Origin: Lithospermum erythrorhizon
Lineage: Eukaryota; Streptophyta; Magnoliopsida; Boraginales; Boraginaceae
DNA length: 64,000 bases
Assembly: GCA_019722365.1 (NCBI GenBank)
Contig: JADFUC010001242.1
Span: 42,726-106,725, forward strand
Reading direction: 5' to 3'
The notes under the pieces were generated by a model that saw only the letters and a list, made by a program, of their open reading frames with translations, made no database searches and had not been told where the DNA came from. Shown in pieces: positions 23,125-36,165 of the stretch (within the stretch, counting starts at the first letter, position 1; every line of letters starts with the position of its first letter). A program made the translations under genes and the position numbers.

Positions 23125-25450
23125 TCAGAGCAACCTGCTCCGTATTAATATTATGAAATAGTATACTAGTTGCCTGTGGAGTATTTATGAGAAATCTAAA
23201 TTTTCTGGGTTGAATCGTTGAGATACTACAGACCGACGTTGGTAGTAAGCCAGTATTTAAGATTTTAAAGTTGTAATCGAATGGTATGATGTTATTTGGG
23301 GAATTAGAAGTTAAATTTATATTAGAGTTGTGTTGTTAAATCGAGACGAGAATTAAGCCGAAAACCGAACGAGAAAGTGAGGAATTCTTGAGATATTTTG
23401 GCGCGGACCCCACGGGACCTTTTTATCCTTATCTTCATCATTTTCCACCACCAACTTCATTTTTCTTTCTTCTTCTTCTGAAATGAATGGTCATCCTCCC
23501 CTCAAAATTTTTTCTTCCATTTCTCTCGATCAAAAATCCAAGAACAAACTCTAGAATCATCTTCTCCTCGCTATCCTCTCATCACATCTAGGTAAGAGCA
23601 TCTAACTTTTATATTTCTTGAGTTTTAAAGAGTTGGACTTTCCTTGGATTTGGTTGACTTTTAGATCTTTCAATTTATTATGGTATAGAAATGTTATCTG
23701 CATCTATGTAGGGGATTAGCACCCATTTTGAGAAGTCATTAGAAAGTAGTGTAAGTGTTATGTTTAATTTTATTTCACTTTTCTTAAATTGACATTAAAT
23801 GGTAATATGAGGTTAAAGGACTTTAATATAGTTGTTTGGGGTATAGAATTTGGTTCGATAATGGATGTACTCTGGGGCTTGAGAAAGTTCGGGGAAAGTT
23901 CGTATAGCTGTGATTGAATTGGCGCTTAATTAATGGATTAATTAGTTGTCAATTGATTGTTGGATTGATTAGAATGTGCTTGAAGTGTTGTTGTTAGTAA
24001 TAAGGTAATGACCGAATATTGAGAATGTAGTTACGTTGGAATGTTAAGTGGTATATCATCTTGGGGGAGAGATGATCATTAGAGTTGTAATTTGAATTTA
24101 ACGGTATAACACTCGGGGTATATATAAATGTTAAGAGAGGTTATTCTACCTAGATTTTATTATAATGTATAAATTCTTTGAATAGAGTCGAGCCCTGGAT
24201 TCAACATTTGTGATCACGAGAGTTATGATTACTACTTTGGGCTCGAGTGAGTACAAATCTCACGATGGGGACCTTTCATATTATATTATGTTATATATTT
24301 TCATGTTATCTGGGATTTATTCGATATACTTGCATTTATGACTTATACTACGTGGTAAACTTTGATTATGATTCATACGTAATAAATAATTCATTTTGGG
24401 TTATTATGAGAAAATTGAGATTTTAATTCATATCATGACATTGGTGATTATGATTTATATCATGGGATGTTGGGGAATATGATTCATGTTACAGATTTTT
24501 GTGTGGTCATATATGGCCGTATGTGTTTGATCGCTTGTGTGTTATCATGAGCGGTGGCGACTCGACCGGGAGGTTTGTGTAGTGTATATTGGTGGGGTTG
24601 CCCCGTGGATTCGGGAGGCTCGGTGTATATGGCCATCGGTGGTGTAGCTCGGTCGGGAGTGATGGAGTGAGGCCCTATCCGGGATGGAGGCGATTCTCAT
24701 ATGTGTATTATTTGGAGGTGGATTCTCTCATGTGTGTATTATTTGAGTAGATTCCTCATGTATGTGTGTATTATCGGGAGGTGGATTCCTCATGTATTAG
24801 TCGGAGGTGTATTCCTCATTTGACGCTGAAATAAACTGCTTCCTGGAATGAATATGCGTTATTTGGCAGACGATAAGCTCATGTGTATAGTTTATGTAAC
24901 ATCGTATAAGAGGATTCTAGTGTGAAAGGTGACTATTATTCATTGTGTGGCCCGGTTGATGTATAAGCATATAGATATTATAAGTATGAATATGTACATG
25001 CTAAAATTCTAAATTGCAGATTGTATTCACTCAAATTAGCTACCCTTTTCTCTATGGGCGATGCTTTATGCCTTGTCAAGAGGTTGATCGCTGAGAATGC
25101 GAGAAGTTGCATTGATAGTCATATCAAGATCGTAGATGGTAGCGGTGGTATAATTTCATCGCTATTTCCTTGTTGTCGATTTGTATATTGTTAGACTGTA
25201 ATGTATTTCATTGAGGTCCATGTTGTATTTTTTGATTCTTGTGTATCTTTGAGTTGTATATAATTAAGGTGAATTTCACATGTTGTTCTGTTTTATTTGT
25301 ATACGCTGTTAGTTCACCATTTATGGACAAAAGTGTATTTTTATTATTATTAATGTCAACAAGTCTTTATGCTGTCATCCCATCGACGGGTGACTCGTAA
25401 TAAAAGGTCGATGACCTTAATCTGTATGGCCTGTGGGCCTGCTACTGTCG
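23125..25450 (+). repeat. 3' LTR of element C
   Basis: It starts at TCAGAGCAACCTGCTCCG, where the partner has TGTGATAACCCGTTCT, and aligns through to the GTTAGTTCACCA block (25309) and the CATCGACGG block (25382). The right end is blurred by scrambled sequence and is placed by analogy at about 25450. Long identical blocks alternate with short garbled stretches. Confidence 0.65.
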
Positions 25451-25464
25451 AGAAGTAGTCTCCA

Positions 25465-26267
25465 AACGAAGGTCTTAATTTTTCACAAAGGGAAATCTTT
25501 TAGTATTTTGCAGGGTTTGTCTTGTACGGTTGAATAGATGACGGCATTTAGGACGGCTCGAGTCGTCATAATAGGTTCTAACAGATATCCTCGAGTGTAA
25601 TTTTTTCTTACAGCACATTCACACGAAGTCGCCGATCTTTTTCCTACTAACCATATGTACATCCGAATCATAGTTCATTAAACCTCAGATCACCAATTGT
25701 CCGACCACCTTGATTTAGCTTATATTAGTTCTCGGCCTCCAAAGTTGTATAATGGCAATTGCACACACTCTCAAGAACTATTTTCACAAAATGCCCCAAG
25801 TCAATGCACTGCTCACCAAGAGTTAAAGTGAATAAATATTTCACTACCATGCTGCCTCATGAAATTGATAAACTGCAAACTCATCTCAACTCACCTCAAT
25901 ACCTAGGTTCAAACAGACCCAAATCTTTGAATTTAATTGCTTGAATTGGAGATTTTGCTTCAGAAAATTTTGGTGGATCTCTCTTCAAGAAACGATCAAA
26001 CATCTTACTTTGTAATTCTACTGCTCACAAGAGGTGGTGCACCTACAAAGAGTTTGTGGTTGATTCATGGCCACCGATTTGGTTCCACCGATTCATCAAG
26101 CGCATATATTGTAACTCTCGAACCACTATTTCCTTGCACACTACTAGCAACATCAAGGTTGATTAATACCACAATGCATCAAGTGGAACATTAGTCTCTT
26201 CACCTCCTACCACTGAGTCATCCCCTCTTTTAGCACCGACTCTATGAATCTCCCTACGAGGTGGCAT
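25465..26267 (-). pseudogene. Element D gag remnant
   Basis: Start ATG at 26267-26265 (MPPRREIHRVGAKRG), placed as in the other gags of this window, about 150 bases inside the LTR. Further in, a minus-strand frame reads FLKRDPPKFSEA, matching the conserved opening of the plant Ty3/Gypsy Gag core. The remainder to about 25465 is broken and I cannot assign it. The element's pol and 3' LTR are missing: element C takes over at about 25450, so C probably inserted here or a deletion removed the rest. Confidence 0.5.
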
Positions 26268-26428
26268 CCTCAACAACTATCACGAAAAGAAAAGAAGAAC
26301 AATTCAACTCAACGAATGACTCCCCCGAAATGGACCCTGATCCAACTTACAACTCATAAACATAAACCTAGGTAATATAACCACACATTTACTCCATGGG
26401 GAATCTAAACCTAGGTTCTACACACCAA

Positions 26429-27126
26429 TGACTCAATCTCAGTCGGCCGCCTGAAGTTAGGATCATCATCAACCTGAACACCAGAGTCACCAATCAATTG
26501 ATGACAACCTAAAAAGACTTCAATTCATAATAATAATAATAATATACTTCAATCCACTATGAACTAATACATCAAGTAAAACATATCATCCAAACATATA
26601 ATCATACCTCAAAGCCTGAATAATACAACCAAAATACTCCCCAAACAATTAATCTCATAAGTCTCTAAGACAACATTTATATCAACTCAAAACGATATTA
26701 TTGGGCGGACTGCACACACACCTCCACAAAAATTCTACAAAAGATGAGGATCAAGAAGATCACAGATATCCTAGCCACCCGAATCAGTACCTAAGATAAT
26801 CAGTCCTCGCAATGCGATGCCATACGAACGCCTCTTTAACTACAAAATTCTAGTCCCCAAAAGGTGACCCGAAAGCTCAATGAATATCCATAACGAAACA
26901 TAACTAATCACACAAATATGCACATGTAACACAGAGTCTCAACAATGTAATAGAATCCATCTCTCAAATAATCAACACACGCCAATAATCATATCAATAA
27001 TCCAATGAATAAACAACTACAATACCACAAATAATAACATCCAAGATATCACAAGCAACAATAACTTACTCCGCCCCATACGAGAGTCTACTCCTTCCCA
27101 TGAGAAAAGAAAACGACGCTACTCGC
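26429..27126 (-). repeat. Element D 5' LTR, left piece
   Basis: The plus strand starts TGACTCAATCTCAGTCGGCCGCC, like the LTR end of element A. The adjoining outside sequence (26405-26428) is a decayed primer binding site followed by the CCTAGGTTT string also found beside A's primer site. The LTR is interrupted at 27127 by element E and resumes at 36166. Confidence 0.7.
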
Positions 27127-29486
27127 TGATCGACTCTGGGGTCGGCCGCCTGAAAGTGAGCCATTATAACTGAACACTAATCGCCATACCATTGACCGGC
27201 TTTAAAGCTACTCAAGCTATCCAAAAAATTTGATTTCTATTAATATTCTCAAAAAAACACAGCTTTTAAAATTTTAAGGCACCATCAAAAGCGATATCTA
27301 ACCAACCAACACCATATATATACAAATATATCCCAAATAAACAAGAATGTGAAAGGCTAAAGAGAGTAAGGTATTGTATCCTCGAATACAAAAACAATTT
27401 CCGACAAGTGCTAAAATAAAATAGCATAAACAATCAAAAAACAATGACAACACATCAAAATGAGACTGCGAGGGATCCTCACCCACCGATGCTCACCTAG
27501 CCACTCTGAACAAACTCTCCAACAGCCTTCTTGGCTCAACTGCCGCCAACTCCGGCAATAAACGAATGCCGCCTAAAACGAATAAAGTGTAGTCTACTAA
27601 GCTTAGTGAACACTTAACATGTGGGGGAAACTTAAACTATTCGAACGAGTCGTGCAATACATATAAATAAGGAATAAAATATGTATATATATCCGTGACT
27701 ACCCAATAAGGTCATACAACATAATTACAAAGAAAGTCTCAGACATAACATATGAAGATATAATAGAAAGTTTCAATAAGCACACAATCACCCGTAGAAA
27801 CTTTCAAGACACTCAACAACGACTATAACTCAGTCATCAAACCATCTATCTCATATTCCCACGACTATACCAACTCTCAAACGCGCATATACTCAATCCG
27901 CCTAATTAGCAGGGAACGGGCTAATCGATAATCACAATCGCGATTCTATACACTGGGTATAAGGCACACCGCATCTCTACACTAAGTATAAGGCACACAT
28001 ACTATACCAAGTATAAGGCCAATAGCGTCACATATCCTGACATGAAGGAGAGTCACCTAACCCCTAATCATCCCAACTATAGGTCACATCCTAATACTCA
28101 AAGTCACGCATAACTCCAACCAACTACTCTACTCCCAAACAATATTAAAGCACACAAATTAAAACATCTCAAAATCAGAATCAATCAAGAACCGACAAGG
28201 CCACAGACATACCAAAAGTGCCGACAAGGCCAGCTGTAGAATCGAAATAAGTTGGGAGTTCAAGCTATTACTTACCTCAAGCAAATCTTCAACGCCATAT
28301 AGTCACATAATCATATCATGGCTCACACAAATGAATCACACATAATCGTACAACCATTACATGTATACCATTCTCACATAATCATACCACAAGGACATGT
28401 ATACCATTCACACATAATCATACCACAATGACATGTTCACGTGAAGTAGCACCCACGAGATAAGTACTCACCTCTCGCTAGCTCCCACAAAAACCTTCAC
28501 AACACAATCACTAAGAATCGCCTTTCCACGATCAACGCTAACAAAACACCTGCAATATATAATCAGACTCACTACTATACTATGTCGAAGATACACTACC
28601 AACTTAGAGGAACTATTTCTTAAACGGTCTACAATGACGGATAAAAAACTAAATACAACTCCCATTTCGACACAACCTTAATCGATTTCCACGCTTAGAA
28701 TCTCCACCTTATTACTTTTTTAACATTTCATATCAACTTATGTCACTCTAGCCAACCCTCAAGTCCATAATTAACAACCTATACTCCAAAATATCAATTA
28801 CAACTCAACTTATAAATCTAATTTTTCAAATCCCAATTTTCAATCAATTTTAAATCGGACTTTACAATAGTTACAATAAGGTCCCAATTAAACTCCTACA
28901 CATTTAAAGTCTTATAAAATATCAAATAAAAGTCAACTAAAACCTAGAAAAGTCAACCCGACCATAACATCCTCTGTAAACGACCTCTAAATAATAAATT
29001 ACTCACTTATAGACATCATAGAAACCATAACAAACTTAGAAACAACATAAACCGAAGTTATGCCAAAGTCAACCCTTAAAAATCAACCAAACTCTATGTC
29101 CATACCTCAAATTTGGGGGAAAGATGTCGGAAAGCCTTAATAATCAACTGAGGATCTTAATAGCAACAAAGGAAGAAATGGAAGAGAAAAAATCTTTTTT
29201 TGCCTTAAGGATCTCGCCAAGGCTCTTCAAAAAATGGAGTGGAGATGACGAGATATTTGTGTGAATAGTTGATTTATAAGGATGACTTCTAACACTTAAG
29301 TCTTAGGGAATTCAGACAAGAGTTTGCAGTTCCGAATCGCTTAATCGAAAAGTTATCTAGAATGACTTAACGATCTAACTTAACTCAATTGTCCTGCTAT
29401 TACTACTAAATTATAAATGTAATTGCCTTAAATAAAATTTAAGAATTAATATTATTATCTAAATTAACCTAAACCAAGTTATTACA
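27127..29486 (-). repeat. 3' LTR of element E
   Basis: The plus strand runs from TGATCGACTCTGGGGTCGGCCGCC to AAGTTATTACA, 2360 bases, and aligns with 33653-36165 throughout. It holds a three-unit palindromic minisatellite (27945-28020) and a CATGTATACCATTC short tandem repeat (about 28360-28435). Confidence 0.8.
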
Positions 29487-29509
29487 CTACTCCTTTCCTA
29501 ATAAAAATT

Positions 29510-30450
29510 TCGAATTCTAAATTTGACAACCTAAACAACCAAGAAAAATATATATAACAACACTAAATCACATACCATACAATGCCTCATTCCAACTTAG
29601 AACCGTAAAACTTAGACTCTAAACTTTCCTCTCTCCTACCTCATTCCAACAACCGGAGTTTGACACCTCCGCCCATACAATGCCCCTGCAAGGCGCCACC
29701 TCAATACTAGTACGAAGCCGTTGTTGTAGGCGAACTTATCTGGGCAACCTATTGTCCCAATTCCCGGAGCAGTTCAACACAGTTCAAGCATATCCTCCAA
29801 TGTCCAGATTGCCTCTCGATTGCCCATCTGTCTGTATTTAAAGATGTGCTCAACTCCACTCTAGTACCCAAAGGCCTCCCGAAACCCTCCAAAACCTCAA
29901 AGTGAATCTAGCCGCTGTCCGAAATGATCGACACCGAACCCCTATGTAACTCACAATCGATCCCCATAGATCTTCGCTTAGTCGCCAAAGCCCATCTGTA
30001 GACTGAGTAGGTAGGAAACGCAGCCAACTGATAGCCTATCTACAATCACCTGCATCACATCACGCCGCCTAAACACGAAGTCCATGGTGATATTCTCCTG
30101 TCCACTGTGAATGGGGAAGAGTCTCAGAACAAACTGCGACGCCTATGCTCGCCTTCACCGACAAACCAAGCACTTAGCCACAAACTCGAGATCTCTCATT
30201 CCCGCCACCAATACGCCAACCTCAAATCACTTGACATCTTTGTTCTACCCGTACGCTATGTGAGTATTATGAGCCTCATCAAGAATTTCCGCTCTCTCAA
30301 CTCATCCGAATTCCCATTACCACAATCCTCATTCATCCTCAAGGCTCCACTCTCATCAACCGTGGAACTGATTCGACCCCATTTCACGTCCCTACTGACA
30401 ACCCAGCCTCATCTGCTAATGCAATTCTAAGATTCGGTCCACAAGCACCG
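29510..30450 (-). pseudogene. Element E integrase, C-terminus deleted
   Basis: Minus-strand fragments match the zinc-binding and core region of Ty3/Gypsy integrase between about 30430 and 29640, including a GHWRIC-type stretch near 29790 and a YGRRC-like segment near 29660. Within 130 bases of that segment the sequence passes straight to the NLEFEIFI tail and the polypurine tract. In element F about 615 bases separate the equivalent points. A deletion of roughly 0.5 kb has therefore removed the pol C-terminal region. Frames are broken throughout. Confidence 0.6.
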
Positions 30451-30469
30451 GTGTAATCCTCTCTATATG

Positions 30470-31010
30470 GACGTAAAATCTTCCTCGTCGCTACCACATC
30501 AAAAAATCGACTCCCAAATGCTTCATCTCTCTCTCGGTCCTTGATTTTCTACTGGCCAAGCATCGCCTATAACATTTGGCCTTCCTAGCGGCACTCAATA
30601 GTCGTGTTACAATCAAGATGAATCTCATCCACCTCTTCGCTTCAATTCAAATCTCTCTCGCTGTCGTGGAGATATTTCAAACTCTTATGATTAGTAAAAC
30701 CGTATTTAACCCCATACGTATAATGTCTCCACAATTTCAACGCAAAAGACTATCGCCGCTAGGTCAAGATCATGGGTCGGATAGTTCATCTCGTGATTTC
30801 TCAATTGGCGCGGAAGCATAGCGGCAAACACCTTCCCGATTTTGCACGTATCACACCTCAATCCCCGACGCGAAGCATCGCTTATAAATCACGTAGCCTC
30901 GTAACTGCACGGTATCGCGACCACCGAGCCGCAGTCAATTTCCCTTTAATACCTTCCCGGCGCCTCACAATCATTATCCCAACAACGAACTCCTTTCCCG
31001 TCAACTCCGG
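30470..31010 (-). pseudogene. Element E RNase H remnant
   Basis: Across two or three frames the minus strand shows the RNase H landmarks: the YDASRRG-like opening near 30875, the [18 protein letters not shown] segment near 30730, and a HKSLKY-like segment near 30685. It lies between the RT and integrase remnants. It is not functional because of stops and frameshifts. Confidence 0.65.
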
Positions 31011-31039
31011 TCAATGGCGTCGCTGATCAAAGAAAAGTC

Positions 31040-31760
31040 TCACGACCCCCTCAGACAACCAAATGACCCCAAGAAACTCTCACCTCGCCTCACACTCGTG
31101 GGACGCTCCCAATTGTTCACGGCCTCCACCTTCTGTGGATCAACACAAATACCCTCGCCGGAAATAACATGACCCAGAATTGCACTGGGCCAACTCTAAC
31201 TCACATTTAGAAAACTTGGCATACAACCGTGTTTGCCGTCTCTCAAGGTCCTCAAGACACCACAAATGCCTCTCATGTTCCTCCTCCCCTCTGGAATATA
31301 TCAGAATATCATCAATGAATACCACCAAAAACTCATCCAAATACTCCCGAAATACCCGGTTCATCAAATCCATAAAGGCCGCCAAGATTCGCTACCCAAA
31401 TGGCATCACTTGTAAACTCATAATGCCCATACGAGATCGAAAGCCGATTTTGGAATATCCTCCCTTTGATCTTTCAACCGATGATAACTGCATCGGCAAA
31501 TCAATTCGAGAACACTAGATCCTTCAAATTGACCAAACAAATCACAATTTCGGGCAATGGGTACGTTCTTAATGGTCAATTTATTCAGTCGCCTATAGTC
31601 AATGCACAACCTCATCGAACTATTTTTCACAAACAAAATCAGCACCCCCACTTGCACACACTCGTCCGATGAACTTTCTCCAACAACTTATAACCGAAGT
31701 CCGTAATTCTTGTAACTCGCTCGAGCCATCCGGTACGGCGGAAGAGAAATTGGTGCCGTA
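31040..31760 (-). pseudogene. Element E reverse transcriptase
   Basis: 31657-31418 is open and carries VLFVKNSSMRLCIDYRRLNKLTIKN-type sequence (fingers region), with the LDLRS-type segment decayed. 31385-31140 is open and carries [11 protein letters not shown], then [18 protein letters not shown] with the catalytic Asp pair intact, then the AKFSKCEL segment. A frameshift and an internal deletion separate the two parts. It is the best-preserved RT box among the elements in the window, but the protein is interrupted. Confidence 0.8.
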
Positions 31761-32010
31761 CCAGGAATAACCTCATAGCAAATTCGATCTCCCTCAAGGC
31801 AATCCCTTTAAAGTCTTCGTGAAAGACATCTCGAACTCTAACAACCCGCACATCCTCTAACTGCTCTCTTCTACTCAAATCAACCACATATCCCAAGAAC
31901 CCAACACACCCTTTCGAATTCAACCTCCTACCCTTAAGTGTCGATACAAAACCCGAAGGCAAAATCTTATGTTCTACAAATCGGATATATGGTCTCCTCA
32001 ACCCCTAAAA
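31760..32010 (-). pseudogene. Element E protease tail and PR-RT linker
   Basis: The open stretch 32001-31639 includes GCVGFLGYVVDLSRREQLEDVRVVRVRDVFHEDFKGI and REIEFAM, the linker between the retropepsin domain and RT. The same string is clear in element F at 59195-59350. The protease core upstream of it (32010-32270) is not recognisable. Confidence 0.7.
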
Positions 32011-32279
32011 GTACTTCGATGGCAATCAATCACTAGAGATGATGTTTCCTCAACCCATACCCAAGATAAGATCAAAATCAGAAGCTCAAATGGAAGTAAC
32101 TGATAGACAACAATCGACCACAAACACTCAAAGGACAGCTCTAAATACAAGTCTAACTACAACCCGACCTCATCAAGCAATATAATCTCAAGTAGAATAA
32201 AAGTATAACACAACATACGATAATGCAGTAAATAAAACTCTCGAGAAATAAAAGAATGCTAGAATTTTAATCAAACAAC

Positions 32280-33506
32280 ACCGGCCTCATTATCACACGT
32301 AAATAATAAAATTGCCAATACTCGGGGGTATCCGTGCCTCCCGAATAGTAAATCTGCATTAACTGCCTCTCTCATCACCTCCGGGCCAAAGCTGCTACCT
32401 ACGACACTCCGGTGTCCTCTACCCATATATCCCCGCCACCGAATCGACTCACCACGATTTCTCTCGATACTCGCTTCCGTGCCGAATCGCGCCGAAGATA
32501 GCACCTCCCTTCCGGGAAAGCTGGGAAAATCTTCGCTAAATGCCCGGCTGCATCGATAACATATGACCATCCTTCCCGGCAATCCCGCCGCCTCAGGCCT
32601 AACTGACCACAACGGTAACAATTATACATCTCGACCCCGCCGATTCACGGCGCCCACCGCAAGGAGCGGTGGAATACCCCTAAGCGAACTACCTGAAAGT
32701 AATCAAGTAACTCGCCTGTGACGACTACTGGTCCGTCCTCCCTCTCGAACTCTGTGAGCTAGTAGTCACCGGAACCTGAAGTCTCAAGTCGACCTCCGAT
32801 CCACTGCCTCTCAAGCACTCCATTTCCATCTTCAGTGGTCAGATTCCTCACAAAGATTGAAACTAGAAAACCATCGTGAGATCTCGTGACGATTCCCACG
32901 GCCAACCCATCCCCGAATCCCAAGGATCCCGCTTGCCTCTACCTGATAAACATCGTGAAGTAGTCGGCATTAGATATCAATGAATCAGCTCGCATTCTCC
33001 ATCGACTGTCCTGCCTTCTCTCCAAAGCCGCTACGTGGGTCTCTGCCAATAATTCTCCCGAAAACTCAACAAATCGCTTCCTAGGAAACATGAATCTCCC
33101 TCTCAAGTAGCTTCAAAGACGCACTCGTGTTCTCCCACCACGCCAGACTCTCGTGAGTCTATAAGTAAATAAACTTCACTCTCCGCCTCTACAATCCCTA
33201 TCGGCTCAAAAATTGACTTCATGTCCCGATGAACTCAATAGCCTGCCTGCGAACCTCCGGAAACTTCTGAGGACTCTTCAAAAACCGTCAAACAACTTAC
33301 TCGAATTGACCTCCCGCCGCTCGGCCACCCGAAAGCATTTACACTTCCACTACGAGGTCTACCTCTTCCTCTCAACATGCCTCGAAGAATGCACCTCCGA
33401 ACCCCGCCGTCTCATGCCGCACTCATCTACGCCTATACCTCTACCGCCTCGGCCTCCTCTCGGCCTCCCGACACCTCGCCTACCCTTCCACGCACTGCGG
33501 CATCCT
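32280..33506 (-). pseudogene. Element E gag, broken
   Basis: The start is likely the ATG at about 33506-33504 (the GGCATCC context used by the other gags here), about 150 bases inside the 5' LTR. A zinc knuckle is readable at about 32625-32585 as YNCYRCGQLGLRRRDC. Its spacing fits CCHC, but the metal-binding His is replaced by Leu. The middle part is in several frames. It would be the particle-forming and RNA-binding protein. Confidence 0.6.
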
Positions 33507-33652
33507 CAACAAATTTCATACAACAAAAGAAAAAGACTCCCACTTTTGCCAAAAGACACCACTCACAACGACTCAAAGAAAAGCAAGTCGACACACAACC
33601 ACAAAGCATAACCCAAGTAATTTGAAACTCAAGCTCGATAAGCAATAAATAA

Positions 33653-36165
33653 CAGAACGACCCGTCCTAAGCCTACGCCTGAAAGTAGAGTCATTATAAT
33701 CCTACACTGCATCGCACACCGATGGACTGGGCTTAAAGCTACTGCTTTCATCCAAAAATTTGATTTCATTAATATTCTAAAAAAACACGCTTTTAAAATT
33801 TTACAATCCATCAAGTGATATCTAAATCCAACCAACACCATATATATACAACATATCCCAAATAAAACAGTACGCTGCAAGGCTACAAAGAGAGTAATGA
33901 ATACAAAAATACTTCCTGCTACAAGTTTGAAAATAAAGTACAAGAATCAAAAACAGCTTGACAACACATCAAAATGAGACCGCGAGGATCCTCGCCCACC
34001 CGATGCTCACTCTTAGCCACTGAATAAACTCGAACAACCTTCTTGGCTCAATCGTCACCGTCAACCCGGCACAAATGAAATGCCGCCCAAAAACGAATAG
34101 GGTGCTCGCTGCCTTAGGAATACGTGAACAGACAAGTGGGGAAACTTAAACCATAATTTGAACGAGTCGTGCAATAAATATAAATATGAATAAAATATGT
34201 ATATATATCCAGTACTACCCAATAAGGTCATACAACATAATTCCAAAGAAAGTCTCAGACATCACATATGGAGATATAATAGAAAGTTTCAAAAGATATT
34301 ACACAATCACCCATAAAAACTCAAGAGACTCAACAACTACTATGTAACTCTAGTCATCAAATCATCTATCTCTCATACCCCCACAACTAAACCAACCTCT
34401 AATGCGCATACGCTCAATCCGTCTCCACCTCAAGCAGAATGACCAATCGATAATCACACCGCACTTATACACTAAGTATAAGTGCACACCGGCATCTCTA
34501 TACACTATGTATAAGGCAAAACCGCACTTCTTATACACTAAGTATAAGGGGCACCGGCAGCTATACACTAAGTATAAGGCAAAACCGCACTTATACACTA
34601 AGTATAAGGCACACCGCACTTATACACCAAGTATAAGGCCAATAACGTCACATATCCTGCAAGGAGAGTCACCTAATCCCTAATCATCCCAACTATAGGT
34701 CACATCCTAAACTATACCATCACATACTCAAGTGCCTCAAAGTCATCACGAGATAACTCCAACCAACTACTCTACTCCCAAACAATATTAAAGCACACAG
34801 CTAAAAACATCTAACAATCAGAATCAATCACAACCACGACAAGGCCACATACATGCCCAAAAGCGCCGATGTCACGCAAATCGAAATATAAGTTGGGAGT
34901 TCAAGGACATTTACCTCTTACAATCTTCAACGCCTCGCGAATATACTACATAATCATATCATGTCTCACACAAATGAATCACATAATCTGCATAACCACA
35001 TTACATGTATACCATTCTCACATAATCATACCACAAGGACATGTATACCATTCACACATAATCATACCACAATGACATGTTCACACAATTTAAAGTAAGT
35101 ACGTAAAGTAACACCCGTGAGATAAGTACTCACCTCTGCTAGCTACCACAAAAACCTTCGCGAACACAATCACTAGTAGAATCGCCTCTTTCCGTGATCA
35201 ACGCCTAACAAAACACCCAAAAAATATAATTAAGACTCACTACTATACTTATGCTCTAGAAGATACACTACCAACTCTTAGTGGAACTATTTTCTAAACG
35301 GGGTTCACAATGACGGATAAACAACGAAACAATAACCCTCTCTGGCTGACACAACTCCACCCAGTTTCCCCCGCTAGAATTCCACCTTATTACTTTAACA
35401 TTTCATATCAACTTATAAGTCATTCTAGTCAACCCTCAAGTCCATAATTAACAACCTATACTCCAAAATATCAATTACAACTCAACTTACAAATCGCACT
35501 TTTTCAACCTAACTCCCTTTAATCAATTTTAAATCACAATTCTAACCTTACAATAGCTACAATAAGGTCCCAATTAAACTCCCTACACATTTAAAGTCTT
35601 ATAAAAATATCAACAATAAAAGTCAACCAAAACCTAGAAAAGTCAACCCAACTATAACATCCTCTCAAACGACTTAAATCATGAATTACTCACTTATATA
35701 CATCATCAACCCATAACAAACTTAGAAACAACATAAATTGAGTTATGCCAAAAGTCAACCCTTAAAAAATCAACCAAAACTCTATGTCTATACCTCAAAT
35801 TTGTAGGGAAAGATGTTGGAAAGCCTTAATAATCAACTTCCGAGGATCTTTAATAGCAACAAAGTTGAAGAAACGGAAGAGAAAAAACTTTTTTGCTCCA
35901 AGGATCTCAAGGCTCTTCAAAATGGGAGGAGATGATTTGTGATATTTGTGTGAATATTGATGATGATGACTTAACACTTAAGTCTTAGGAATTCGCACAG
36001 TGAGTTTATACCTAAAATCGTTTAATCGAGTTATCGAACGACTTAACGATCTAACTTAATCCTCTAATTGTCCCCTGCCATTACTACTAAATTATAAATG
36101 TAATTGCCCAAATAAAATTTACTTAATTAATATTATTATCGAAATTAACCGGAATGGTTATTACT
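33653..36165 (-). repeat. 5' LTR of element E
   Basis: The plus strand runs from CAGAACGACCCG to GGTTATTACT. It aligns with the 3' LTR over its length but has six copies of the palindromic minisatellite where the partner has three, plus many one- to ten-base indels. Confidence 0.75.
34461..34640. repeat. Palindromic minisatellite in LTR, 6 units
   Basis: Units of 29-34 bases each contain CTTATACACTAAGTATAAG or a close variant, in which CTTATAC and GTATAAG form a dyad. Copy number is six here, three in the partner LTR (27945-28020), and about four longer units in element F (55366-55595). The repeat can be read as a YTKYKA-type peptide repeat, but that is a by-product of the DNA repeat and not a gene. 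Confidence 0.85.

Larger units (their letters stand above)
16407..25450 (+). mobile_element. Element C: large LTR element without recognisable gag-pol
   Basis: Two direct LTRs (16407-18802 and 23125 to about 25450) flank a 4.3 kb interior. The polypurine tract (AAGGTGGTAGGA, about 23113-23124) follows a GAGACGAATTTTATA string like those ahead of the 3' LTRs of B and F. The interior has stops in every frame, and I found none of the RT, RNase H, integrase or zinc-knuckle motifs that stay visible in the decayed A, B, E and F. This fits a non-autonomous, large-retrotransposon-derivative (LARD) type element that depends on relatives for its enzymes, though extreme decay is the alternative. Confidence 0.7.
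27127..36165 (-). mobile_element. Element E: Ty3/Gypsy element nested in LTR of D
   Basis: LTRs at 27127-29486 (3') and 33653-36165 (5') flank a 4.17 kb interior. On the minus strand it holds gag with a zinc knuckle, protease tail, RT, RNase H and integrase. The polypurine tract lies at 29487-29500. The flanks on both sides align with one uninterrupted LTR copy at about 14100-14700, so E inserted into D's LTR. About 0.5 kb of pol C-terminus is missing compared with element F, which is otherwise the closest relative here. No intact primer binding site is seen next to 33653. Confidence 0.8.

Noticed and set aside
25937..26194. 85-codon plus frame between elements C and D
   Set aside because: It is antisense to the gag remnant of element D.
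33213..33625. Overlapping plus-strand frames of 132 and 82 codons
   Set aside because: They are antisense to element E's gag, open because of its composition.
34402..34683. 93-codon frame with repeated LYTKYKA units, suggestive of a repeat protein
   Set aside because: It is the translation of the LTR minisatellite and is not open in the partner LTR.
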